A DNA stretch of 64,000 nt from Campylorhamphus procurvoides (taxonomy: Eukaryota > Chordata > Aves > Passeriformes > Dendrocolaptidae): positions 340,247 to 404,246 of the forward strand of contig WBMV01005072.1 in NCBI GenBank assembly GCA_013396655.1. The letters are read 5' to 3'. The stretch's first letter is position 1; every line of letters starts with the position of its first letter. A program made the position numbers and the translations under genes. Below the pieces are notes generated by a model. The model saw only the letters and a program-made list of their open reading frames with translations. It made no database searches and was not told where the DNA came from. Shown one piece after another: positions 12,772 to 24,433 of the stretch.

Positions 12772-14250
12772 TGACTTTTATACTACTGAACATGTCCTGG
12801 CTCTCAATGTATTTCTCAAGGCTGTGGAAGAAGACAGTTTTGGATATGGTATGTTATTGCACAAAAAAATCAGAATAATATCAGCACATGTGTGTTAATA
12901 AACAGGTAAACCAATACCTTGGAATTCTCCAGACTGCCTGGTAGCAGATTTTCACTATAGAATAAAAATCTGATTTAATTTCAGTCAATGAACTTTTTTG
13001 CCATTTCACTCAAAGCAAGTACTAAAAGATAGAAAGCACTTATATGTGAGGATTGTTAATAACAGCCACTGATTGTGGTATCACTATATAGCAAATTGCC
13101 ACTCCTGGGATAAGCCCTGACAGCTGACAACATGTATGGTTTTAGCTGATCCTGACTGTGCTGAAGTAAAACACATCAGAATGAACTCTCTAAACCATAG
13201 TAACCCATTAAGCAACAGTAATATGCTCTATCATATTTATGTTTCTTTACTAAGGAAATAGGTTGAGTTACTCTCTTTGACTAAAAATATTTAAATTGAT
13301 TTCTCCTCCTTCAGATAATTTGCTTTATCACAATGCTTATGTCTAAAGATAGATCTCCTATTAACTGATCTCAGTAATAATTTTAGATATTACATTTAGT
13401 GAAAGAAGACTGAATTCTAAAAATCTGGATCAAACTGAGTATGTGACTCAATAATTTGCGGAGTACTGTGAAGTTTACTGCTAATATAACATTTTTCTTA
13501 TGAAGGTTCATTGCTGTTTTCTTTTGAAACATCAAGACTGACACAACGTTTTAATGAAAAAAAACAAACACAAAACTGTTTTGTTAAATGGTATCTTCAT
13601 TGGAATAGTAGAGGGGAAAAAACAGAAAGTTATGTTTCTTCAAAAATTATCTTCATAGAAGTTATACAGTGGGGATAGTTTACAGCTACCTTCCACTTCT
13701 AATGGAGAAGATCTACTTCATGCACATGGATTCTGCTTCAAAGAAAATCATACAGCTTTTAATATGGACACAGCTGGCTTGTGGTTTTGCTGGCAGAATT
13801 TTCATTAGCAGTATCTCAGTGTCTCAGATATATTTATTTTAACTTATGGCTAAGTATTTCTGGCAAACAATATCGTATATATGGGTGGGTCATGGGAAGT
13901 TTTTTAGCAACCTTCTCTAGTGGAAATAGTTATGTTGCATTGTTTTTCTTGTTGACCCATGCGTTACAAGGTGGGTTGCAAGGTACTGTCTCTGGTCTTT
14001 GGAAGAGTTAAGTGTAACTGCTGGAAGTATACCAAGATGGTAACACTTACGAGTTGAAAACTAGCAGTTACTATCTGATATTCGCTTAAAAGTTATCAAT
14101 TTACCTATCCCTCCCTGAAAAACTACAAGCTAAAGTATTTGTAGAGCAGTAAAGTAATTAAGAAATTCAAATATCGAAGAAATACATTGATTATTTTAAT
14201 GCCTGCTGGCAATGTAAGAACATGAGTAGAGAGTAAGACATAACATATCC

Positions 14251-14306
14251 AAACAAAAAAAGAAAAAAAAAGGAAAAAAGAAAAAAAAAAGGAAAAAAGA
14301 AAAAAA
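14251..14306. repeat. A-rich polypurine tract
   Basis: Almost pure A with spaced G and GG. The segment 'GGAAAAAAG' plus a long A run occurs twice with a period of about 20 bp, suggesting slippage expansion of a short purine unit. It is followed by a T-rich stretch. Confidence 0.85.
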
Positions 14307-17300
14307 GATATTTTTTCATCTAAATATTAAAACACCAACTATACTGTGAGTTTTTCAAAGATGTTATACCAACCAAATCTTAAAAGTATTTCTTGTGTCA
14401 TAGATAATATCCAAGAAGAAGAAAGCAACTATTACTACACTCAAACACCTTTTGTTGTCTTTGTTACACAGTCTGTGTCCAAGACCATCCAGCCTCAAGT
14501 TCACAGCAATTAATGTCACTTGTTTATTCCTGTGATTTCCTGCTGATAATTGTGGCACTCTCAAAAATAAATAATACAATTCAGCAGGTTTTAAATTGAA
14601 CTGGCTGCAACACAGAGCTGGAAGATATTCTCAAGGGAAGAGGCTCTAAATGAAAGCAAGCAGATAGGGCCAGAAGTTCTTGCACCATCTCTGCACAGCC
14701 ACAGTAAGAACCTTCTGTATGACAATGCAACTGACTTTTCATAGAGAAACTAGCCATCCCACTACCTTTTTAATAGCTTGTGGCATTTTTCACTTAGAAA
14801 GCCTTGTCTCTCCTTCCTTTCATTCCCATCCCTCATGCCCCTCACTTGGCTTTTACTTTTTGCTTTCATGGCAACATTTGCAGATGTGCCCTTCACATAT
14901 CAGACTGTGTTCACTATGGGAAGTAACCTTCCAGCATTCTCCTGACTTTGATTGCAGAAATGCAGGAATTCATTACAAAACAAAAGAAAAGACCCAAGCA
15001 TGAAAAGGAAGTAACGTTCTTTCTTCATGCTTTCTGTGTCTTTTCCTTTTTTTCTCAAATTTTTTAACTATTAATAAGATTGTATAAATTATTTGTGATA
15101 ACATAACTTCAAGGGAGAACAATACAGACTCTTAATAATGTTTTATTTAGTCTGACTTAACCTTTTGGAAAGGGGGTTTTGCTACACAGGACATAAAAAA
15201 AGATCCTATTCAAATCAGGATTAAAAAAAACCCCAACCCACACTAAAAATTCACTTTACAGCTATCACCAAGTCAGCTGCTTTAATCACGATATCTTGGC
15301 ACCTTTCTGGGCATTTATATTCCTCACTCCATGACTCAAAACCCATTGTAATTGCTAGTATCTATTTTTTTATCAGGGTAGAAGGTTCATTGGTAAAATC
15401 TTCACACTAGAGACGAGTGAGCAGAATATTAGAGTGTGAGTCTGCATGTCTCCACTGGAATCAGAGGTCTACAACAAAGTTTTGACTATGTGGGTTTTAT
15501 AGAGTATAATTGAAACAGTTTAGCAGGAAAATACTAATTATCATGATGACCCATAAATAACATCAAGTTTAGGATTTTCATGTTGAAAAAAGCTACCCTG
15601 TGTAACACAGAGAGCATCTGACCTACTGAGTGGTCTGGACTACCCTGTACAGTGATCTAAAGTGGAGTGAGAATCAGGTGGAAAGGTTAGTAGGCTGCTA
15701 GCATGTTGTCAGAACCATAAATCTGAATTTTGCTCTGTTCAGGCAGGATGTACAAAACGCATAATTACTCATTTCTCATTCACCCTTCATTCCAAAGTGT
15801 TTGAAGTTTCTGCCCTCAGCTGTCTATGCCCTGGTAACCACACCTGTCCTACACTACACTTGAGGGAACATAGTTTTTGAATATTTATCACTTAAATCCA
15901 AGCAAAAGCAGACAGCTGAGCTTAGACCTTCATGTATTTTATCCACTGATAAGAGATGAACAACTGTAAGTGAGAGATAGCTTATATACAGTCTTACACA
16001 GCTCTATTTAAAATAATGCAGATGGGCATTCTTTCAGTCAAAAGTGTCTTTTTCTTCAATTTAAATGTAGCTGCAATCAAATGATACTTGGACAGAGGAG
16101 AATATGAGTTTGCTGCATAATTTCTAGCACTAGTTTGTCTAAATATGTTGAAATCTCAAATTAAACCCGTATAAATGCAAACATAGACAAGAACCAAAAT
16201 TGATGCAAAAGCCAAGAAAGCTAAAATATTGAAATGTTCTTGTATCCAGATTAAAATTAGCTGTATCATTTACACCTGTCAATTTAAGGAAACAAATTAA
16301 ACTTCCATAATTTGAGCTTTAGTCAGAATGAGAGTTTCCACACATGGTTTTACAGTGAATTAATTAAAGGTCTGTCTGCATGGGAAATTTGACCAGAATA
16401 GCTTTCTTGTAAGGATGTGCCTCTTTGTAGATACTTCTATTCCAGAAATGCCTGTTTGGTTTTGTTGTGGGGTGTTTTGGTTTTAGTTGTTTGCTTTTAT
16501 GCCCTAAAATAAGGAGACTTGTTCTTCAAGTTGTTTAGAAACACCTTGCTTTGGAAGACAAGATTTCCAAGCAGACAAAACCCTTGATGCCTCAAAAACC
16601 ACACTGTCACTTAACTCAAGGTGTAAGGCAAAGCCTGGAGTGTTTTTAGTTTCTGTAGCTATTTTGCATATCCAGAGTTTGACCATGGAAAAATATTTCA
16701 ATTGTAATTCAAAAATCCTTTGACAGAGAGGAAAGAATAATTTATCATGCTGTGCTGGCTGATTTACTGTACATTTAAGCTCTACTTATCACTTTGAATA
16801 ACACTGATGGATTTAATCCCAGACCACATGAATGAGCCAGTATTTTCCTCTTTCCCATTCAGTTGTGCAGTACTGTCACGTGGCAAGTGTGCAAACTACA
16901 GGGCATCACAAGGTCTAGGAGAATCTAGCCAAAACCTTAGAGCCACTCCTTTGGGAAGCAAATTCTTGTAGCACATTCCACGTATACTTTTGGAAGCTTT
17001 TTAGATTCAAGTAGTCACAAGGAATTTGTAGAAGAATGCAATGATTTTGAACAGCTGAGGCTGTTTGAAACCAACTCTGATGGAATGTCAAATTAAAGAT
17101 GATAGTCAGAAATGATAGTCTGATATCAAGAACCTCCTTCTCAAAAGATAAATTCCTGCTGTCAGGAAATAGTTTTTACCAGAGTTTAAGAGTGAGTCAG
17201 AGTAAAGTTTCTCCAAGCTCAATATTCTTGTTTCTGACAGCAGGTAGTAGGGAATGTCTACAGAAGAGCACAGGAATGAGGCAAACATGGTTTTTCCAGA

Positions 17301-17797
17301 GTGTGCCTTGGGAACACATTAGTATTTCTTTGACATCCACCAGTTTGCTGCTTAGGGGCTTTCTGAACTAGAAATGATTTCTTAGTATTAAATTGCCTTC
17401 ACAGGATTTGTATTGCACGTGTGTCTATTTGAGCCCATGTCAATTGTAACCTGCAGGAAGGAGTGTCATATCTTCAGTAAAATTTGCATGATGAGCTACC
17501 GTCTTTGTTTTGAACCTGCCACCTGCCAGTCCACCTGATAACTCACAGTTCTTGTGTTAGAGTAAGAGAGACGCCAGACCTCTGTCCTGATCCCCCATGG
17601 CTAGAGCATACAGATATTCAAAATCAGCATGTTGTTTTGGATCTGGCTAATTTAGAGTAGAATTCCAAATAATATAGCTATCAATTTCTTTTTTTTTAAC
17701 TTTATGAGAGATATCTAAAAAAACCCTCCACTTAGCTGTATAAATACCAGAGTAATTTAAATTTTCTGGCACAAACATTCCCTACTGAGTTAAAGGT

Positions 17798-18325
17798 TTA
17801 CTTCTCTGCCTGAAGTGCAGGCACTTTGTCATTGGCTGACTCTTTAAGTGCTTGTTTAGCAGAGCCTGTAACATCTTTTCTAAGGTCAGAAAGGTAGCAA
17901 GACCTCTCTCTTCTCCCTGCCCTCAGAAACACAGTATATAAAGACAAATTGCTGCATTTTAGAAAAAGAAAAGGAAAAAAAAAAAAAAGGAAAAAAAACA
18001 GTCCCTGTCCAGAGATGGTAGAAAGCTCCAGCAAGGAACTATTCTGGGATGCAGGTTTATTCATGGTCCAGTTACTTTCTGGGTACCACATTGCCAAATG
18101 GAAAGTAGTAAATCCTCTTATAGCTGCTGTCTGGACTGTGTTGTCCTGTTCTTTCAGTGCCTCAATGAGATGTAGTCTGTGAACTTTTCCATGGGAAATT
18201 TTGTCTGAGGTAGCAGGAACATAATTAGCCAGGAATCTTATTTGAGCTGTTTGAGCAAGGAAAGGAACTAGTTTAGAAAGGCCTATACACACATGTGGTC
18301 TCAGATTGCTCACTGCTCTGAACAT
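17798..18325 (-). other. Longest open reading frame, unidentified, coding status doubtful
   Basis: Counted from its first ATG (18323-18325, minus strand) the frame is about 175 codons. It extends five codons further upstream to a GTG. I do not recognise the product. The first ~95 residues are mixed in composition. Then the purine tract at 17961-17998 is read as a run of phenylalanines (FFFLFFFFPFLFL). About 50 ordinary residues follow, ending in ...ALQAEK. The Phe block is a direct reading of a T-rich tract, which argues against one continuous protein. On the minus strand that tract is a ~40-nt pyrimidine stretch ending in AAAATGCAG, so it could instead be a splice acceptor with an exon starting at about 17951. 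No domain supports either reading. Confidence 0.15.
17961..17998. repeat. A-rich polypurine tract
   Basis: AGAAAAAGAAAAGG followed by a run of 14 A, GG and eight A. On the minus strand it is a long polypyrimidine tract ending eight bases before a CAG. Its composition is like that of the tract at 14251. Confidence 0.85.
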
Positions 18326-19294
18326 TTCAGTTGCTGGCACTGCATTTTTTTGTTGGTTTTAGGTTAGTGACCAGCTAGATCAGTGAGCTCATCTACCTCA
18401 TTCTGCAGCCAAACAATCAGTATGGATGGCACAAAAGATAGAGTAAAAATTAGAGAGGAAAAATGGGGCAGGGGAAGGCCCCTGATGGATCCCATCTTGC
18501 CTGGGGCACAGACATCCTATAATAGTTTTACTGTGTTTTGGAAGCACATCCTAAAACTATTTAGTCATCACTAAATGAATCACTCTGCCTTTGGGCATGC
18601 ATTTTAGCAAACATCTGGCCTTAGGTTAAAGCCTTTAAAGTTAGACAAGCCACTCCAAGAAGTAGGAGTTCAATTCTTATTTGCGTTCAGTATTTTTTTT
18701 CTAGCCCAGATTTTTTTACTTCAACAGCAAAAGCTGAAATCTGATCACACTTCTTTCTGCTGGACTAAAAACCAGCTAAAGCCTGGTATCTTTTCATATG
18801 TGGTTGCATCAATAATCAACTTAGCAGCTCTTGGGTGAATTATTAGCAAACTGCTTAAACACCTCAGTCTTTCGCTATACAGTCAGCTTTTCAGAACTAG
18901 TAGCATCTTTGTGGGTCCTGTCTGAATCACCCGGTTTGACATCATATTTTCTGCAGTGTGGACACAAGGCCCAGCCACTTCACTGCAGTATCTACATGGA
19001 GGAATATCAACATTACATGCTTATTTGATAGTCTGTCTTTATGCAACCACCAAGGCTGTTTTGCACTGTTAGCTACAGCATCACGCAGAGGGCTCATGTG
19101 AAGCTGCTTTGCTACCACAACTGCTTTGAGCACTTCTGTATTTCCAGCCCTGGCCCCCAGTTTGCATTCATGACCTTCTTATTTATTTCCTAAAAGTGTG
19201 TCTTTTCATGAGTTTCAAATGGAAATGACTTCTCAAGGAATTGCCAGATCTGCTCACGGAAATTAATCATCCTTAGTATTTACTACACCACCCA

Positions 19295-19400
19295 TACATG
19301 TCATCTGCAAATTTTACTAGCAATGACTATTCCCGACAATTCAGATAAGGATGTTGCATAGCATTTGGTCAAGAACAGATTGCACTGGGACTAGCTCCAT
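19295..19400 (-). mobile_element. Old CR1 LINE relic, reverse-transcriptase region
   Basis: 'GTCATCTGCAAA' at 19300-19311 is the antisense of the F-A-D-D active-site box of the CR1 ORF2 reverse transcriptase. The ~90 bases that follow on the plus strand align by eye with the antisense of the usual upstream segment (the GSVLGP...LFNIFINDLD region): 'GATAAGGATGTTGCATAGCATTTGGTCAAGAACAG...CACTGGGAC' against the common 'GATAAAGATGTTGAACAGNACTGG'. In the minus-strand reading the frame is broken by several stops and shifts, so it is a dead fragment. Its divergence is clearly greater than that of the copies at 11661 and 58651, suggesting an earlier insertion. Confidence 0.62.
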
Positions 19401-20985
19401 AGTATGATGATTCATTTTTATTTACTTTTGAGATCTGTCAATTAAGTAAGAATTAATGAGAGAAAGTTTTTAATTAGAACTGGATGGCAAACAATTTTTC
19501 CACATTGCAAAATCTTCAGGATTTAGTGTTTTTCTCTCCTTTCCCAAAACAGACCAAGAGGCTGAAATCTCAAATTCAGAAGGGGGAGGGGAAAAAAATT
19601 AAAAATAAAAGAATGAAAGAATGAGAAAACTGCATGAATGAAAGTCTTCAAGTTTCAAAGCTTGGATAATTTTTATACTTACATGGATTTTATTGTAAAA
19701 AATATTTTCCCTACATTTCTGAAGGACAACCACCAAAACTCCTGCCAAAAAAAAACCCCAAAATACAAACAAACATAAAAAAAACAAACAAAAAACATCC
19801 AGGACTACATCTGATGAGGGATAGATGCTCAGTGAACTGATCAGACCCCTAATTTGCCATTTATAGCCTGAAGTTAAGGACAAACATCCACTAGAATTAA
19901 GACAATTTTTTCATATCCTCCAAGATACCCTGAAATGTTCCCCTTGCCCAAGTAGTTCCAATGAGATCACTCTTTTTCCATCTCTTCTTTTGAGTTTCAG
20001 CTGTTTACTTTTCTACAGAATTTTGTTTAACATTCCCCAAATCAGTGTTTGGTGTTTGGGACCCCTACTGGTAAGAATTTAGCTCTTTCCCATAAAGTGT
20101 AGAGACCTACCTGTGCCTTAAAAATGTGAATTACAGAGCTAAGGCCCTATCTTTCACTATTTTTCCCTGAACAGCACTTATAAATGTTGTTTAGAATTAC
20201 AGTCCAGCTATTGTACCAACACTTAACCTTTGCCAACCATACTTTTAAAATAATAAAAACCCCTGATATCTAGTTTGTCTGACAAGGACTATTTTCTACA
20301 TACCCCCCTGCCCCAATTTAATTTACCTAGTTTGTGGTACTACTCTGTAAATCTTTATGTATCCCATATCAATTTTTTTCTGATTAGGCCCAAGATTTGT
20401 GCTGGGATTAAAATCCTAATGTTACTTAGTCACCTTTTTTAAAACTAGTTTAACACTTCTGTGTAGACAAGGCCTAGAACAAATTAAATCAGTGTAAGCT
20501 GGTTGTAGCTAGGTTTAAAAATTAATTCCAAAAACATTCACAGCTTTGCATAAATCAAAACACTTCTTATTCTTCCTTGAATTTCTCTCAGAAATGAAAA
20601 ACACTCTCCATGCATGAGAAGACTAATTCTTGCATGCAAATGCTCTCAAGGAGAAAGTCAATTATTTCAAAAAGATCCACAAAGCAGGAGAGGATGGCTG
20701 TGGCTCAAACATGAGGAAAACAGAGTATGTTGCCATGTGCTGGGTACACCCTGGACGTATTTCAAATGCAACTTATCCCATAGGTTTGAGATATTGTGGG
20801 CAGCATAAGAGAAACCTTCAAAGCCTTGTTTTGAAACTGTTAAAATTCAATGACAACATCTGCTGCCTTAGAGTTAATGGCATTGTACCAGCAATTGATT
20901 CGTTTAGTAAAACAAGAAGAAATTCTGCACCCTGTGAATATTATCTGGTTACTGTGATGTCCCAGGACACCAGTGTAAGTATCTT
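19401..20985. other. Unique sequence, no gene recognised
   Basis: The span includes a purine tract near 19580-19620 and an A-rich, C-spaced tract at 19740-19800. A plus-strand frame of about 119 codons (20627-20989) starts at TTG, with its first in-frame ATG later. It has no known domain and ends just before the MIR-like relic. Confidence 0.5.
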
Positions 20986-20989
20986 GTAG

Positions 20990-21115
20990 CCATGAATGTA
21001 TTTACCCTCACAATATGCCTGCGAGGTAGGGAGATATCAATACCCTCATTCTACAGATGATTAAATAAAGTGTGAAGAGACCTATTTCGTATCCCTTAAC
21101 AGACTTGCTGAGTAG
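20990..21115 (+). mobile_element. MIR-like (CORE-SINE) relic
   Basis: The order 'TTTACCCTCACAATATGCCTGCGAGGTAGG', then 'CCCTCATTCTACAGATGA', then a tail with 'CTTGCTGAGTAGTAAT' follows the MIR core ('CCTCACAACAACCCTATGAGGTAGG ... CCCCATTTTACAGATGA ... CACAGCTAGTAAGT'). Spacing between the blocks is about right. It is heavily diverged, as expected for a SINE that amplified before birds and mammals split. A related CORE-SINE family is possible instead of MIR proper. Confidence 0.6.
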
Positions 21116-22601
21116 TAATCTATAATCTGTCTACTGTAAATACTATATATTTTATGTCTTTATGCCTTGATGCAAGTTTATGGCTCTTACTTGACTCCAA
21201 ATATTCTGACAGGCTCAGGAAGGAAATATTCATCATCAGGAAATTGGGATACCCCTGATTACAACCAGGCAAATGCTAAAGCAATATGTTGAGCTTTATT
21301 AGAGCCCAAAAGAGAGTAAAAGTTTTGATATATTGCAACTTTTTACAAATTATTTATTCACAGTCTCAAAGGGTGAATGCAAGGGAAAAGCAAGACAAGT
21401 CTGGGCCAAAAATTAAATTTTCATTTTTTGAAATGGTTGGATAATTTCCAGCATTCTTCATCTTTCCCATCTAAACTGGGAATTCTGGTTACTCTACCAC
21501 AGTTAAAGAGCTAAACCTCAGAAAATTGCCTCAAAAACTTAATATGTTCAAGTTGTGTAAGAAACCTTAAACATGGATAAAATCTAATTGCAGAGCTGGG
21601 AGATTTTCATAAACTGTTATGCAGCATTAACAGGTGTTTTGTACCTCTTTGTAGATGAGAAGCTTTTTCATACACAACAACCAATGTCCATGAAGAGCTG
21701 ATCATGAATATAGAGAAATGAGAAATGTTCCAGTAAATCTAACAGCAACAACAACAAAAAAAAGACAGACAAAGAAATGAGATATCTCTGATCCAATGAG
21801 TAGTGCCAGGTGCAGTGGCTGGCAACAAAACACCTTGTCACCTTCCTCTGTGTCCGATGCACATGACTTTTTACTGTGTGTTGATTGACAGAAGGGCCAG
21901 TATGTACCAGTGCTTCATGAAGGCAGTGTCTCAGCCATAAGTGGGGCAGAATACAAATGAGGTGCTGTCTGGTGCACTTTATCTAGCCCTAGATACCTGC
22001 TGTTGTGGAATGCTGCTGCCACTTCACTGAACATCTGACTGCCTACGATTTAATAGAAAATGTGGCAGAAAGCACGGAGTTCCCATCAACAGAAATATAG
22101 CAGAAAAGGAATCTGACCTGAAAAATCTACCTGAAGGACTACTCAGAAAAACCTTACAGACAGTTAGCAGGTGGTGTTGTCCTCCTGGATATGTTTTTAT
22201 TGTTTCCATTGCTGTTTGTGTTAGCTACACTTGCAAACCATTTCTTCCACTTTACATGATCTTCTATTGAAATCATAACACTGAATTTGTGACACCACAA
22301 TTATTTCCATGGCAACTGGCTACTGTCAAACAGAGGCACTGCGAGGATGGCAGAGCAGGAATGATACAATCAGCAATTTTAGTCCATCCAGTGAATTCCA
22401 AGCTGCTGGAGAGGGCACATGGTGGCAGGAAGGCCAACACAAAAAACCCTGCACTTATCAAACCTGCTTATAATGAAAGTAGGAATAATGAACTTCAATC
22501 ATCTCCAGCTAATGAACACTCCGTTTGTTACATCCTTCCAATAATAATATATATTTAAAACCCCACATTGTGACAACAGTAGCAAGCCTTAAAAAGGCAA
22601 G

Positions 22602-22668
22602 TTTTGGGTTCCAGCCCATGAAAATACGAGCATGGGCAAATCACCTCTCTGTCCTTGTGTCATGTACT
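22602..22668 (+). mobile_element. Possible MIR-like (CORE-SINE) 5' fragment
   Basis: 'TTTTGGGTTCCAGCCC' followed by 'GAGCATGGGCAAATCACCTCTCTGTCCTTGTGTC' resembles the 5' half of MIR ('CTGGGTTCGAATCCCGGC ... GACCTTGGGCAAGTTACTTAACCTCTCTGTGCCTCAG'). The tRNA-like B-box is degraded. The match is shorter and weaker than at 20990, so chance cannot be excluded. Confidence 0.4.
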
Positions 22669-24419
22669 AATCAACATAAATTCAATTGGAGGCAGATTTA
22701 AGCAAAGACAATTGACTTTCTGTCCATTCCAGAAAGAATTCTGATCATTTAGCAAGAAAATATCATGTCAGGATTTAATAAAATGCATTTAAATGTCATT
22801 CACATAATGGTGGAAGTCCACAAGGTTTGGTTTTATTTTTTGTTTCTTTTTTTCCCCCTTGTTTTTTTTATTTTACTTTCCTTGTCTCTTTAGTGATGCT
22901 CTCCATTACAACCCTTTGAAAAATAAGTGTGAAACAGAGCACAAATGTGAGAGAATGTCAGTGAAAATCTAAGAACTGTGACACAACTTCAAGGAGGTTT
23001 TGTAGCCACTTAAATAATAAAAGTACATAATGAGAGAAGTGTGATTCACTTGGCTATATATAATCAATTATCAAACGTTACAAAATAAGATAGCAACAAG
23101 AATGTTATCTCATTTCTTCTAGATATGTTATGCAAGTGTCAGCTCCACCTTCAGGTTTCCCCCTGCACCCATCTTCAGAGTGATGATGATCTAAACTACT
23201 CAAAGACAATTATGTGAGCTATAATCTATATAGTAGTGCCCTTCAAATGTTCTGTAAACCTTGCTGCTGTTGCTGAGCTTGAGAGTTTTTGGTGTTTGTT
23301 GGTGGTGGTGGTTTTTTTTTTTTCTTATCTGTATACTGACAGAAAACTGCCTACTAATTATACCTTGCGTACTATAGTACCTAACTGTGCTTCTGCATGG
23401 CCTTTGTGCGGTGTGACAAGCAAAGCAAAAAAGACACAGACACTACCTTGGTAATCAAGATCCTCAGCAGGTGTAAGTGGATGTCATAGCTGAAGTTATG
23501 CTGGTTTACACCAGCAGAGGATAGAGCCTTTTGACCTTTACATTTTTATTAGCAGATCTCTGTCATCCCAGTGTAATCTAGAGGCCCTTATTCTATCCCT
23601 TTGTCTTCCAGGAAACATCTGAAATAAGCATCGTGCTCTCTGGAGACAGAGAAAAGACTTTTCATCATCCAAAGCCCTGTCAGGTAGCTGATTATCTGAG
23701 AGTGTATGCTTACGCTGACTTGCCTCCATCACTCACAGTGAGCACGAGGACAAATGCTGATCACAATTCACTGTGCCTTCCTGCTTCCAACTGTGGGTAA
23801 CTGAATTTAGCTGATATTTCCAGATTAGCTGTACTCCAGTGCACATAGCTAAGCCTTGCTTGTACAAGGTGATACTTGGAATGTTTGGAATCTTATTGAT
23901 AATTCAAGCTAGAATCTTACGACATTTCAAAATTTTAATTTCCCTGTCTTTGTTATCAGATAAAAGAATACATGATTCTCTTTCTAAGCAGGACTGAGTA
24001 ACCTGGATTGCCTTTTCACTATAATTTTAGGCTTAACTTCATTTGTTTTTTTGACTTCCCATTATTGAACTTACAAAATGTTTGCTAGATTTAAAAAATA
24101 ATTCTTGTTTCCTACTAACAATGTCTCCTCACAATAATGATGTACAAAGTACCATTTGTTATTTTCAAAGCATGGGTTTTCATATGGCTCTTGTCATAAA
24201 TAGGACATTTAATATTGGATTCATTGTTAAACCAGACGGCATACAGAGCTGGCAGCATTTTGCAGCAAGGCACACAGCCTGTTTTATCAATGAGTTCACA
24301 AACAATCAATAAAATCTTGGGAAGAAAAGCACTCCTTCTTGCCCAAATGGCAACAGAGATCCATCACAGGAGTTTTATCAGTGGATATGACTATGCTTCT
24401 TTCATCTCAATCAGCTACT

Positions 24420-24433
24420 AAAAAAAAAAAAAA
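24420..24433. repeat. A14 homopolymer run
   Basis: Fourteen consecutive A. There is no recognisable retroposed sequence immediately upstream, so it is not called a processed-pseudogene tail. Confidence 0.85.

Larger units (their letters stand above)
11828..19290. other. Unique sequence, no gene recognised
   Basis: This span holds a diverged 27-bp tandem duplication (12718-12771), two A-rich purine tracts and the longest open frame of the window (17798-18325, minus). Other frames, such as 14680-15003 plus, 107 codons, have no motif I know. I see no RNA gene and no convincing set of exons. Confidence 0.5.

Noticed and set aside
24420..24433. A14 run as a processed-pseudogene tail (also A16 at 59046)
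   Set aside because: No gene-like sequence or target duplication was seen upstream of either run.
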